From Romeriopsis navalis LEGE 11480 (lineage in GTDB: Bacteria > Cyanobacteriota > Cyanobacteriia > Leptolyngbyales > Leptolyngbyaceae), in contig NZ_JADEXQ010000024.1 of the NCBI RefSeq assembly GCF_015207035.1, positions 1-61,316 on the forward strand: a stretch of DNA of 61,316 nt, read 5' to 3'. The notes under the pieces were generated by a model that was given only the letters and a program-made list of their open reading frames with translations, was not told the origin of the DNA and did no database searches. Below, in pieces: positions 10,577 to 18,555 of the stretch (positions within the stretch are counted from its first letter, which is position 1; every line of letters begins with the position of its first letter). Both the position numbers and the translations under genes were made by a program.

Positions 10577-11419
10577 CAACTAGCTTCGGCTGGTTGACAG
10601 CCACTGCCCGATGAGACACGTGCATGTACGGATGATTACCGTTGGGGCAGCGCCGGCTGACTGTTTAAGCTGGCGGTATCCCGTTTGGCATGTGTCTATT
10701 ATGCGCCTAACATCTACGTGTTTTCATGCAGTAATGATGAAGTCTCAGGGAAACTCCTTAAATAAACGCTGAAAATCTTTTTCGGCGACGAAAAACACCC
10801 GCAGAGGGTGTGGTAGATCGCACAATTTTGATTAAGTTGGTGTTTGACAATACCTCCTGGGATAGATTCCTTCCTGGGTGTCGATCAGTATCCTTAGATC
10901 ACAAATTGTGTTTCCTTTTAATTGTGTGATTGCATTACTTGGCCTAGCAGCTGATTACTGCTGTCCAGGATGCCTAGTATTAATTCTGTTAGTCGTGTTT
11001 CCCTGAAAAAATGTTTGCCATGCAGCTGACGTGACTTCAGTTGCAGCTCTTGGTCATGGTATGTCCTGTTGGCCAATTTTACGTTTGTGTTCGTTGCTAC
11101 GGCTGGCTACTGAAATTGCCGTGGCAGCCTTAATTTGTTGGTCGGTCGGGTGTTTTCTCGTGGTTATTTCGGTATTGCCGATCGGTTTGGGTGAAAAACA
11201 CTGGATTTCTCGGAGGTCATTCCGATCATCCGGTGAATATGGTGATTACAGAACTAGATCTATCCCACCGATTCGGTGTGCTTACAGTTATTGAGCTGAC
11301 CTCAGTTGCAAGCGGTGTTCTGCTCCGTGATAGTGCTGCTTTTGCAGAATATATAGTTCTCCATCTACTGCTGATCTTTTTTGTTTTTGTTCGCAACTGG
11401 AGCCAGCGAGGATTTGCTC
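10577..11419. other. Long non-coding stretch with structured elements
   Basis: No convincing gene in about 840 bases. A perfect 8-bp stem with a C(TTCG)G loop lies at 10577-10596 (plus strand). Two hexamers, AGACAC at 10614-10619 and GTGTCT at 10692-10697, could close a longer structure that contains smaller hairpins (ACGG/CCGT near 10628-10641). A minus-strand terminator follows at 10790-10811. The right part (10812-11419) is AT-richer, with loosely inverted ATCACAAATT / AATTGTGTGAT at 10897-10931, and should hold the promoter of the GGDEF-EAL gene. Confidence 0.5.
10790..10811 (-). terminator. Orphan minus-strand terminator upstream of the Nif11-like gene
   Basis: Stem ACACCC / GGGTGT with a 5-base loop, followed on the minus strand by five T. 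No minus-strand protein gene ends before it. It either ends a short untranslated RNA or sits in the Nif11 leader as an attenuator. Confidence 0.6.
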
Positions 11420-13600
11420 ATGGCGATTGAAGGTTTGTACAGGAATCCCGTAGCCCCAATGGCGATTACACCCGATTCCAATTGGTTTTTGCAGACAGTG
11501 ATTGAGAGTCTGAATGATGGCATCATCATTACGGATCTTGATGATCAAATTTTGCATGTCAATTCCCGCCTCGCAAAGTTAATTGGCTGCCCGATCGCTG
11601 ATATGGTGGGGCATCCGGCGAAGCCTTTCCTGGAACTGATTGATGGATGGCTATTTTTTCATGCGACTGAGGCGGAAGATGCGGCTGCCCCAGCCGAATG
11701 GCGTGAGCGTCAGCTCAAACGCCGGGATGGCAGACAATTCTGGGCAGAAGTTGATGTCACCCCGCTGTATGACCAACATGATCAGCCAGTGGGTAATCTA
11801 CTGCGAGTGAGTGACATTACCGAGCGTAAATGGCTCGAAGAATATTTGCGGTTGTTAGAATCCGTGGTGGTTAATGCCAATGAAATGGTGATGATTTCGC
11901 AGGCCGAGCCGGCGGAAGATCCCTTAAACCTGCGGATTATCTATATTAATAATGCCTTTTTGAAGGTGACGGGTTATCGTGCCGGTGAGGTGATTGGCAA
12001 AAACTCGCAGCTGCTTGTGGGCGAGGCGACGGCGCAGTCGCAGTTAGATGGTCTGCGCGAACAGCTTTCGAAGGGGGAGTCGGCCCAAGCGGAGCTTTTG
12101 CTCTATTGCAAAGATGGCAATACCTTCTGGGCTGATATTAATACGGTGCCGATTCACAATGAACACGGTCAGTTAACCCACTACGTTTCAGTGATGCGGG
12201 AGGCCACTGAGCGTAAGCAAGCCGAAGCCCAGCTTCGCCGGAATGCGTTCCATGATTCGTTGACCGGATTGCCGAATCGCCTGATGTTTATGGAGCGACT
12301 GGGGCAGACCGTTGACTACGCGAAGCAAGATCCCGGCTCGCACTTTGCCTTGTTGTTTTTGGATCTCGATCGATTCAAGGTGATTAACGACAGTTTGGGC
12401 CATTTGATTGGGGATCAGCTCCTCATTGCGATCGCGCGGCGGTTAGAGAGTTGCCTGCATAAGTCTGACTTGGTGGCGCGTTTAGGGGGGGATGAGTTTA
12501 CGATTTTGCTCGAAGATATGAGTGATCTCGAAGAAGCGAATGGCGTTGCCGATCGAATTCATCGCGCGTTAGCTGAGCCGTTTGACCTGAGTGGTAATGA
12601 AGTCTTTACCAGTGTCAGTATCGGCATTGCCATGAGCTGCAATATGGAGCTGACCAGTGCCGAAGACGTATTGCGTGGCGCTGATATTGCCATGTATCGG
12701 GCGAAGGCGCATGGTAAGTCTTGTCATGAAGTGTTTGATACGGAGATGCATCGCAATGTTGTGACCTTGATGCAGATGGAAACCGATCTGCGCCGGGCGG
12801 TAGAGCGTCAGGAATTTGAGCTGTTTTATCAGCCGATCGTTTCACTTTCCACCGGGCGGATTTCCGGGTTTGAGGCCTTGGTGCGTTGGCCGCATCCAGA
12901 AAAAGGATATATCTCGCCGGGAGAATTTATTTCCTTGGCAGAAGAGACGGGCTTAATTATGCCCTTGGGGAAGTGGGTGTTGGAAGAGGCTTGTCGGCAA
13001 TTACGCCAATGGCAGATTCAGTTCTCGCAACATTTGCCCTTGACGGTGAGTGTTAATCTATCGAGCCGCCAATTCTCGCAATCCAACTTGCCTGAGCAAA
13101 TTCGGATGATTTTGGAAGAGACTAATCTCAGCCCCAATTCCCTGAAGCTCGAAATCACCGAAAGCGCGATTATGGAAAATACCGAAAGCGCGATGGCGAT
13201 GATGATGAATATTAAGCAGTTGGGTGTGCAGCTATCGGTTGATGACTTTGGTACGGGGTATTCTTCCCTGGGTTACCTCTATCGTTTCCCGATGGATGTG
13301 CTGAAAATTGATCAGTCCTTTATTAGTCGGATTGATGTTGACGGGGAGAAGTTGGAACTGGTACGGACAATCACAACGCTTTCCTGGAATCTCGGGATGG
13401 ATGTGATTGCTGAAGGGGTGGAAACAGCGAAGCAATTGGCGCAGCTCAAGGCGTTGAAATGTGAGTACGGCCAAGGTCATCTGTTTGCCCCAGCGATGAG
13501 TAAGGAGAAGATGGAAGTCTTTTTAAGTAATCCAGTGCATCCGTTGGAGCATTTAGCCCAGGTTTTGCCGATCGATGTGCCAACGCCGGTTGAGTCATAG
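11420..13600 (+). CDS. PAS-PAS-GGDEF-EAL cyclic-di-GMP enzyme
   Basis: A 726-residue cytoplasmic signalling protein. Order: PAS about residues 20-145 (DLDDQILHVNSRLAKLIGCP), PAS-PAC about 150-270 (IIYINNAFLKVTGYRAGEVIGKNSQLL), GGDEF about 275-440 (ARLGGDEFTILLED) and EAL about 450-700 (FEALVRW, VNLSSRQF, LEITESA, DDFGTGYSSLGYL, VIAEGVET). Both active-site signatures are intact, so it may make and break c-di-GMP. The product-inhibition RxxD site is altered: the sequence five residues before GGDEF is HKSD, with His instead of Arg. I chose the ATG at 11420 behind GAGGA; longer starts run into non-coding sense. Monocistronic; tRNA-Leu follows. Confidence 0.93.
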   Translation: MAIEGLYRNPVAPMAITPDSNWFLQTVIESLNDGIIITDLDDQILHVNSRLAKLIGCPIADMVGHPAKPFLELIDGWLFFHATEAEDAAAPAEWRERQLKRRDGRQFWAEVDVTPLYDQHDQPVGNLLRVSDITERKWLEEYLRLLESVVVNANEMVMISQAEPAEDPLNLRIIYINNAFLKVTGYRAGEVIGKNSQLLVGEATAQSQLDGLREQLSKGESAQAELLLYCKDGNTFWADINTVPIHNEHGQLTHYVSVMREATERKQAEAQLRRNAFHDSLTGLPNRLMFMERLGQTVDYAKQDPGSHFALLFLDLDRFKVINDSLGHLIGDQLLIAIARRLESCLHKSDLVARLGGDEFTILLEDMSDLEEANGVADRIHRALAEPFDLSGNEVFTSVSIGIAMSCNMELTSAEDVLRGADIAMYRAKAHGKSCHEVFDTEMHRNVVTLMQMETDLRRAVERQEFELFYQPIVSLSTGRISGFEALVRWPHPEKGYISPGEFISLAEETGLIMPLGKWVLEEACRQLRQWQIQFSQHLPLTVSVNLSSRQFSQSNLPEQIRMILEETNLSPNSLKLEITESAIMENTESAMAMMMNIKQLGVQLSVDDFGTGYSSLGYLYRFPMDVLKIDQSFISRIDVDGEKLELVRTITTLSWNLGMDVIAEGVETAKQLAQLKALKCEYGQGHLFAPAMSKEKMEVFLSNPVHPLEHLAQVLPIDVPTPVES

Positions 13601-13723
13601 GCATGGCTGACTCATCACAGATCGCGACTGCTGCCTATGGGGCTAATATTTCTCAGAAAATCTCGCCCGCTTGAGCCGCTTTTTGCTATGCTGTTAAAGC
13701 TCGCGTTAAGTGAGTAAAAGCGC

Positions 13724-13804
13724 GCGGATGTGGCGGAATTGGTATACGCGCACGCTTGAGGTGCGTGTGGCTTTGCCTTACGAGTTCGAGTCTCGTCATC
13801 CGCA
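13724..13804 (+). tRNA. tRNA-Leu (anticodon GAG)
   Basis: The acceptor stem GCGGATG pairs with CATCCGC, followed by discriminator A. The anticodon stem CACGC/GCGTG holds the loop TTGAGGT, giving anticodon GAG for CTC/CTT leucine codons. The long variable arm and the GAGTTCGAGTC T-arm match a class II tRNA. The CCA end is not encoded. Confidence 0.97.
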
Positions 13805-13810
13805 TTAAAA

Positions 13811-13846
13811 AATGCTCTGATTTAGCAAAAGCTGAGTCAGAGCATT
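13811..13846. terminator. Bidirectional terminator after tRNA-Leu
   Basis: AATGCTCTGA pairs with TCAGAGCATT, and inner TTTAGC/GCTGAG extends the stem to 16 bp around AAAA. T-runs follow on both strands, so it can serve tRNA-Leu and the converging gene at 13903-14508. Confidence 0.9.
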
Positions 13847-13902
13847 TTTTGTTGATGAGTTTTGTGATTCCGCTGAGACCCGGCTCACAAGGCGATACGG
13901 TG

Positions 13903-14508
13903 TTATTTCATGTTGCGCTTAAGCTGTTCTAGTTCTTCATCGGCTTCCCATTTGGCAAATTCGGATTCTAAGGGATCCATCGAGCGTGGTGTTGCCGCCG
14001 TGCTCCAAGTGCCGGACCAAGCGGATTGGGGTTGGCTGCTAGCTGAGTTAGCAGTTTGGGCGGCAGTTTGAGCCGCGGCCGCGGCCCGGGCCGCTTTTGC
14101 TTGCTCAATTTTGACCTGGAGTTCTTGGCGCTGTTGGTGGATCTTTTTCTGAACAGTTTGGGTCTGGGTAATCCGATCGCGCAACAGTTCCATTTGGCCC
14201 CAATGCTGGTTGCCTTGCCGCAATAGCATCGCCTCATGCGCTTGGGCGGGTTCGACTAAATCTTGACGTCCGGCAGCTTTAGCTTTGCTGATGCGGCCAT
14301 TCCAGCGTTTGATTTCTTGGGCCGTTTTCATAATGTCTTGTTCCACGATTGTTTGGCGTGCTTTCAGATCGCCAACCAGCCGCATCGTTTCAACTTCCTG
14401 CTCACGCAGCTTTTCATCGAGGGCTTGTAGCTCTAAGTGGGGATTGTTTTTGAGAAACTCATCAATTCGGTTTTCGAGAAACTGACTGACATCATCAAAC
14501 AAGCCCAT
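13903..14508 (-). CDS. Cyanobacterial coiled-coil protein (TIGR04376-like)
   Basis: The start is placed at the ATG at 14508 (MGLFDDVSQFLENRIDEFL); an upstream extension crosses a palindrome and makes no protein sense. The 201 residues begin with an amphipathic helix, followed by long charged helices rich in Q, E, K and R (about residues 25-140), an Ala-rich stretch and an acidic helical C-terminus (FAKWEADEELEQLKRNMK). It matches my memory of the cyanobacteria-wide family TIGR04376, of unknown function. The MGLFDD opening and helix layout recall PspA/IM30-type proteins, but length and sequence differ, so membrane binding is only a possibility. Confidence 0.8.
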   Translation of the reverse strand: MGLFDDVSQFLENRIDEFLKNNPHLELQALDEKLREQEVETMRLVGDLKARQTIVEQDIMKTAQEIKRWNGRISKAKAAGRQDLVEPAQAHEAMLLRQGNQHWGQMELLRDRITQTQTVQKKIHQQRQELQVKIEQAKAARAAAAAQTAAQTANSASSQPQSAWSGTWSTAATPRSMDPLESEFAKWEADEELEQLKRNMK

Positions 14509-14643
14509 TGGTTGTGCCTCAAATCCTTTTCCTGTAGCAATGTGATCGGTCAAATTCTGGGGGATGATGTTTGCTTGACTCAAGCGGATGCATTCAATGC
14601 AATGTGCTTGCGACTTATCCCACGCAGCAATGCTCCGATCAGC

Positions 14644-14679
14644 ATAGTGGCAGGCGTAATAGATTACGCCTGCCACTAT
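14644..14679. repeat. 17-bp inverted repeat (hairpin)
   Basis: ATAGTGGCAGGCGTAAT and its exact reverse complement are separated by 2 bases. A T-run follows on the plus strand after 7 further bases. It lies between two minus-strand genes, so its T-run faces away from their transcription; it may be a processed hairpin or a dispersed repeat. Confidence 0.8.
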
Positions 14680-14705
14680 TATCGCCTGATTTTTTTGCTT
14701 CGATC

Positions 14706-15890
14706 TTAGAAAGATTCTCCATCCGCCAAGGTGCGGAATTCCCCGTTTTTCCGAAAAGTGGCTTTACTATCTTTGACCTCCACTAAAGTCCAGCCGGTCG
14801 ATCCGACGCTATCGCCCAGATAAACCCGCTGGGTCGCGCCATTGAATTCAATCGTCACCACAGATTTCTCACCCCATTCCACCACACCGCTGATGCGTCG
14901 CTTGGGACCATTGCTGGGTGCCTTGGGTGCAGCTTTAGCTTTCACGGCGGCCGCTCGGCTAGGGACTTGAGTTGCGGGCTTAGCCGCGATCGGTAAGCGA
15001 TTTGAAACGCCAGGAGCGACCCGCTCTAGCATGCTGACAATGCGGTTCATCACCTGGTTCATTTCTGTGCGGGTGACTAAATCCGTGCGCTGCGGCGCTG
15101 CCACGGGTTTCGGCGTAGCCGCTTTCGCTACGGGTTTAACCGTTGTTGTCTTTGGCTTAGTGCTGCTTGGCGCGAGTTTGAGGCTCGTCGGCGTGGGTGA
15201 TGGCAACTTGATGCTTGATTCTGCTGCCTTGGCCGGCTTCGCTACCGCTGACGATTTGATCGTATCAGTAGCTTTTGCAATCAGTTCGGGGTTGGCTGCA
15301 GCATCGCGATCAATTGCCGCCAGGGAGCGCAGGACATATTCGGAAAATTGCACATCTGCTCGATTGACGCTAGCGGCTAATGGGGCCGTCGCAGCAATGC
15401 GATTGGGGTTGGCAAATTTACGACTCAAAAAATTCGCCGTGCGGGTCGCAAACCCTTGGCTTACCATCCAAACGGCAAGTGCCGCGACCGCTGAAGCACA
15501 ACCGGTAAAAATCATAAACCGTTCGAACAAACTCAGTCCGCCAGCGGGGGCAGGAACTTGAGCGATGGGCTTCTCGACTTTCGTTAATTCGGCTTCAGGA
15601 CCCGGCAAATCCGGGAGATTTGATTCTTCCAGCTTCTGAGCGAGCTGCGGGTAGCGATCGGCGAGCGCTGCTGCGATATCAAAATTCGCGCTCGGATCTT
15701 TAAATTCGATTTTCACGGGTTCATCCGGTGGAATCAAACTGCCATCTAGGACCTGTTCGACCTCACCAAAAATCTCATCCATGAGGTAATCAGCGGAGTG
15801 CTCTGGCTGTGGAGCCGCAGGGCTCGCCTCAATCAATGGATCGATTGTGCGCTCCAGGACAGTGGATTCAGAACTGGCGTTTTGAGTCAT
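14706..15890 (-). CDS. Single-pass membrane protein with GspC/PilP-like C-terminal domain
   Basis: A 394-residue protein: acidic cytoplasmic part (residues 1-110), one membrane helix (about 120-145, FERFMIFTGCASAVAALAVWMV), a long periplasmic Pro/Ala/Lys-rich linker, and a compact beta-rich C-terminus (about 330-394: GVVEWGEKSVVTIEFNG and RVYLGDSVGSTGWTLVEV). The order and the final domain resemble GspC and PilP, which connect inner-membrane assembly platforms to secretins in type II secretion and type IV pili. No other pilus or secretion gene is nearby, so the role is inferred from layout only. It is followed by the hairpin at 14644 and the TIGR04376-like gene. Confidence 0.75.
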   Translation of the reverse strand: MTQNASSESTVLERTIDPLIEASPAAPQPEHSADYLMDEIFGEVEQVLDGSLIPPDEPVKIEFKDPSANFDIAAALADRYPQLAQKLEESNLPDLPGPEAELTKVEKPIAQVPAPAGGLSLFERFMIFTGCASAVAALAVWMVSQGFATRTANFLSRKFANPNRIAATAPLAASVNRADVQFSEYVLRSLAAIDRDAAANPELIAKATDTIKSSAVAKPAKAAESSIKLPSPTPTSLKLAPSSTKPKTTTVKPVAKAATPKPVAAPQRTDLVTRTEMNQVMNRIVSMLERVAPGVSNRLPIAAKPATQVPSRAAAVKAKAAPKAPSNGPKRRISGVVEWGEKSVVTIEFNGATQRVYLGDSVGSTGWTLVEVKDSKATFRKNGEFRTLADGESF

Positions 15891-16092
15891 AGCACGTTAA
15901 CTGATGCCTGAGCGGATCAGCATCTAGGTAGAAAAAGGTTTATTTATCAGTTTACTCCAAAAAAGTAAAAGCGCTACAGGTTGCGTTGAAAGATTCAGTT
16001 TTTTCATAAAAACACTAATCGAGGGTCTCACCCCTCATCCGGACTTTTGGGTTTTTGCATGGGTTGTGAGGGTGATATCAGCGGTGATGCGA

Positions 16093-16407
16093 TTAGGCGT
16101 GGATGGCCTCCAGCTCCGTCTGAAACTGGGCCAGTCGATCGAGGGCCTGGTCGGCACTCATCAAGCGTTTGAGTACAACTTGTCCGATCGGGCTTGGCAT
16201 CTGATCGGGTTCGGTTCGAGGTTTGACTTCCACCATGAGCACCGCTGGTTCGACGCGGTACAGCAGTAAACGCTCACCATTTTCCTGGATCGTAATTGAG
16301 AGCGGATCGATTTGCGGTTTACGGCGCCATTGGGCATCATTCCATAGTCCGTCTGTGGCCCAGACCCGACCGGTTACCCATTGCTCTGATAGAAAAAAGT
16401 ACTTCAT
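16093..16407 (-). CDS. Small conserved-looking hypothetical protein
   Basis: A 104-residue soluble protein with many Trp and charged residues (MKYFFLSEQWVTGRVWATDGLW) and a helical C-terminus. Two halves are apparent: a beta-rich section up to about residue 65 and a helix from 75 to the end. No catalytic motif or family is recognised. Codon use and composition are like those of the neighbours. It is flanked by about 200 bases of non-coding DNA on each side and is divergent from sipA. Confidence 0.65.
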   Translation of the reverse strand: MKYFFLSEQWVTGRVWATDGLWNDAQWRRKPQIDPLSITIQENGERLLLYRVEPAVLMVEVKPRTEPDQMPSPIGQVVLKRLMSADQALDRLAQFQTELEAIHA

Positions 16408-16637
16408 TGCTCACCACCTCATGGCCCAATCTTGATAATCTGTCTATGCCGCCATTGGTTGAATGGCTGACGATGTTGGTTGCACCACACAATGTGATTT
16501 CAGTGCGGGGTTAAATATCTGGTCTTATTTCACCTTGTCTAAGGTAATCGACTCCATGCTCAACTCTGGCCAATCGCCGGACTTCCTTCAACTTTTTACT
16601 CCGACTCAATATTATTCGCTGGCGTAACGCTTGTCCT

Positions 16638-16898
16638 ATGACCGAATCTCTCCCTCCGACCACTTTTGAAATCGGTAGTAAAGTGCGAATTACAGTATTG
16701 CCGGCTTATGTTAAGACGGCGGAAACCAAACCAATGTTGCGGCCGCCTAACGTGATCCATTTAGGTGAAGAGGGCGTGGTGATGGATCGGCGACCAGGTG
16801 ATTATTGGGGCGTCAAGTTTTCCCAGGGTGTGTTTTTGATGGAAGCACAATATATTGAAGCGGTACCGCCTGACCTAAGTGATGCCTCGGCCTCGTAA
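16638..16898 (+). CDS. sipA: SipA, small regulator of the NblS histidine kinase
   Basis: An 86-residue SH3-like barrel of the DUF3148/SipA family. The family's hallmark strings are clear: GSKVRITVLPAYVKTAE, PMLRPPNVIHLGEEGVV and DRRPGDYWGVKFSQGVFL, ending QYIEAV. In Synechococcus SipA binds the ATP-binding domain of NblS and activates this conserved kinase, which controls light and nutrient stress genes through RpaB and SrrA. The protein is cytoplasmic and close to the normal length of 70-90 residues, with a variable acidic tail. NblS is not in this window. A probable pseudo-kinase gene lies just downstream, converging. Confidence 0.93.
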   Translation: MTESLPPTTFEIGSKVRITVLPAYVKTAETKPMLRPPNVIHLGEEGVVMDRRPGDYWGVKFSQGVFLMEAQYIEAVPPDLSDASAS

Positions 16899-17045
16899 GG
16901 TAGTTGCGCGTCTATCCGGTTCAGCGACGTTTTGCCGGTGATTGAGTGATGGTTTGATGCCGGTGTTTGCTCGAGGGTTGATTGAACTGATTGATGCGAC
17001 ATTAACTGGCCAGAACTTCTAACTGATCAACTGGCCACAACTTTG

Positions 17046-18440
17046 CTACTTCAGTGGCAGTAGAATCTCAAACTCGGTGGTTAATTCTCCATCCAATGGC
17101 TGGTTGAGGGATTCGGCACAAACGACGGAAAAGCGTCCCCGGTGTCGATCGGTAATGATGCGGTAACTATTAGTGAGTTCTGTTTCCTGTGTCAGGGGTT
17201 TCGTTTCGGCAAACCCAGAATCAATCTGGCGGCGCAGCTCGACGGGAATGGTGGGGGCATTATGGCCGATACGGATGGCGATCCAGCGGTTACCACTGCC
17301 ATCGATCGAGCAAGTTTCCGTCTGGATGCGAATTCGGGGGTGGAAGTTTTGGGTGCTTTCGCGCTGTCCAGGAATTGCGAACTCTGCCGCGCATTCCGCA
17401 TTAGCAACAAAGTACAGCAGTGAATTCATCGCTTGGGTCAGAATATTCATAAAGACCTGACTAATCTGACCGATAAAGCAAGGTATGGGCGGTAAGTGAC
17501 CGTAGTCTTTGACTACTTCAATTTCGTCGTTCAGGCGACTTTTGAGCAGTAATAGGACGCCATCCAGCGATTCATGCATGTTGGCGGCTTTCGGGTAAAC
17601 CTCATCGATATGGCAGAAGTTTTGCAGGCTTGTGGCGAGTTTTGACAGTCGACTAGAACCAGTTTTCAGACTGGCTAAGGTCCGTGGAATGTCTTCGCGC
17701 AGGTAATTTACCTCAATGTTTGTACGGTATTCGTCGATTTCGAGGGGGACATCGGCAAATGTTTCTTCATACAGTGTTATGAGCCCCAGTAAATCGCTGA
17801 CGTAGTTGGTCAAATGTTTGAGGTTGCCCCAGATAAAACTGACTGGATCCAAAATTTCGTGGGAAACGCCATCAACTAAACGGCCGAGGCTGGCCATCCG
17901 CGTATGACGCAGCATTTCGAGGTGGGTTTTTTCGTACCAGACCTGGGTTTCAATGCCGCGCAACTGCCAAGCCGCAATATTTAGTTCGTGGAAATCTAGC
18001 AGGCGATAGTCGCCGTCGGATAATTTGACGATAATCGGTTCGCTGATGAGTTCTGGGATCCGCCTCAGGGCCTGTTGGGCGGCGCTGAGGATGGATATTT
18101 CAGGGCTGAGGATCAAGTACTGTGTGCGGGCATAGCTATTGAGCACACGGACCGGCTGTGAGAGAAATAGGTTGGCCCCCTCGGGACGCATTAGGTATTC
18201 GCCAAATCGCTGCCGCGAAATCATGCCAATTAACTGCCCGTTATCCATCAGCAAGGCGCCGGGTAGGGTTGGCATGCGATCGAAGACGTGGGCTAAATCG
18301 GTGGCAGCGGCATCAATTTCCCAGTGAAATTCGTAGAGCGGCAAATCGCCCAGGGAAGACTCCGGCTGCAGCGGTTTCAAGCTGCCATCATGTAAGTGTG
18401 GTTGAGGAAGATTGGCAAAGGAGTTCACAGCAATACCCAC
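17046..18440 (-). CDS. Histidine-kinase-like protein, probably catalytically inactive
   Basis: A 464-residue soluble protein. The N-terminal 190 residues include a CBS-like stretch (PGALLMDNGQLIGMISRQRFGEY). The dimerisation/H-box region reads ASLGRLVDGVSHEILDPVSF near residue 205, with the phospho-His kept. The ATP-binding half is eroded: the N box reads NILTQAMNSL instead of NILxNAxxAL, and the G1 box, normally ADNGPGIP, reads GHNAPTIP, so the Asp that contacts adenine is lost. No GxGLGL box is visible. I infer a pseudo-kinase that can perhaps dimerise or accept phosphate but not bind ATP well. It resembles the decayed kinase at 36605-38448 in the same domain. It is divergent from the glycosyltransferase gene. 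Confidence 0.8.
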   Translation of the reverse strand: MGIAVNSFANLPQPHLHDGSLKPLQPESSLGDLPLYEFHWEIDAAATDLAHVFDRMPTLPGALLMDNGQLIGMISRQRFGEYLMRPEGANLFLSQPVRVLNSYARTQYLILSPEISILSAAQQALRRIPELISEPIIVKLSDGDYRLLDFHELNIAAWQLRGIETQVWYEKTHLEMLRHTRMASLGRLVDGVSHEILDPVSFIWGNLKHLTNYVSDLLGLITLYEETFADVPLEIDEYRTNIEVNYLREDIPRTLASLKTGSSRLSKLATSLQNFCHIDEVYPKAANMHESLDGVLLLLKSRLNDEIEVVKDYGHLPPIPCFIGQISQVFMNILTQAMNSLLYFVANAECAAEFAIPGQRESTQNFHPRIRIQTETCSIDGSGNRWIAIRIGHNAPTIPVELRRQIDSGFAETKPLTQETELTNSYRIITDRHRGRFSVVCAESLNQPLDGELTTEFEILLPLK

Positions 18441-18555
18441 AGATCGACAGAGCCAATTTCACTGTGCCCATTTTTGCCGGGTTTGGCTCAGGTCAGTTCA
18501 AGAGATCGATCCGGGGACATGATTTAATACAACTCATCTGCCGCCGCTGCCTGCG

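Noticed and set aside
10600-10620. GCCACTG word as part of a cobalamin riboswitch
   Set aside because: The other conserved boxes of the B12 element are absent and no cobalamin-related gene follows.
11031-11294. Possible 87-residue membrane protein on the plus strand
   Set aside because: Starts with GTG without ribosome-binding site, the second half is not protein-like, and it lies in the promoter region of the GGDEF-EAL gene.
14509-14676. Longer N-terminus for the TIGR04376-like protein
   Set aside because: The extra 56 residues run over the 17-bp palindrome and make no protein sense; MGLFDD is the natural start.
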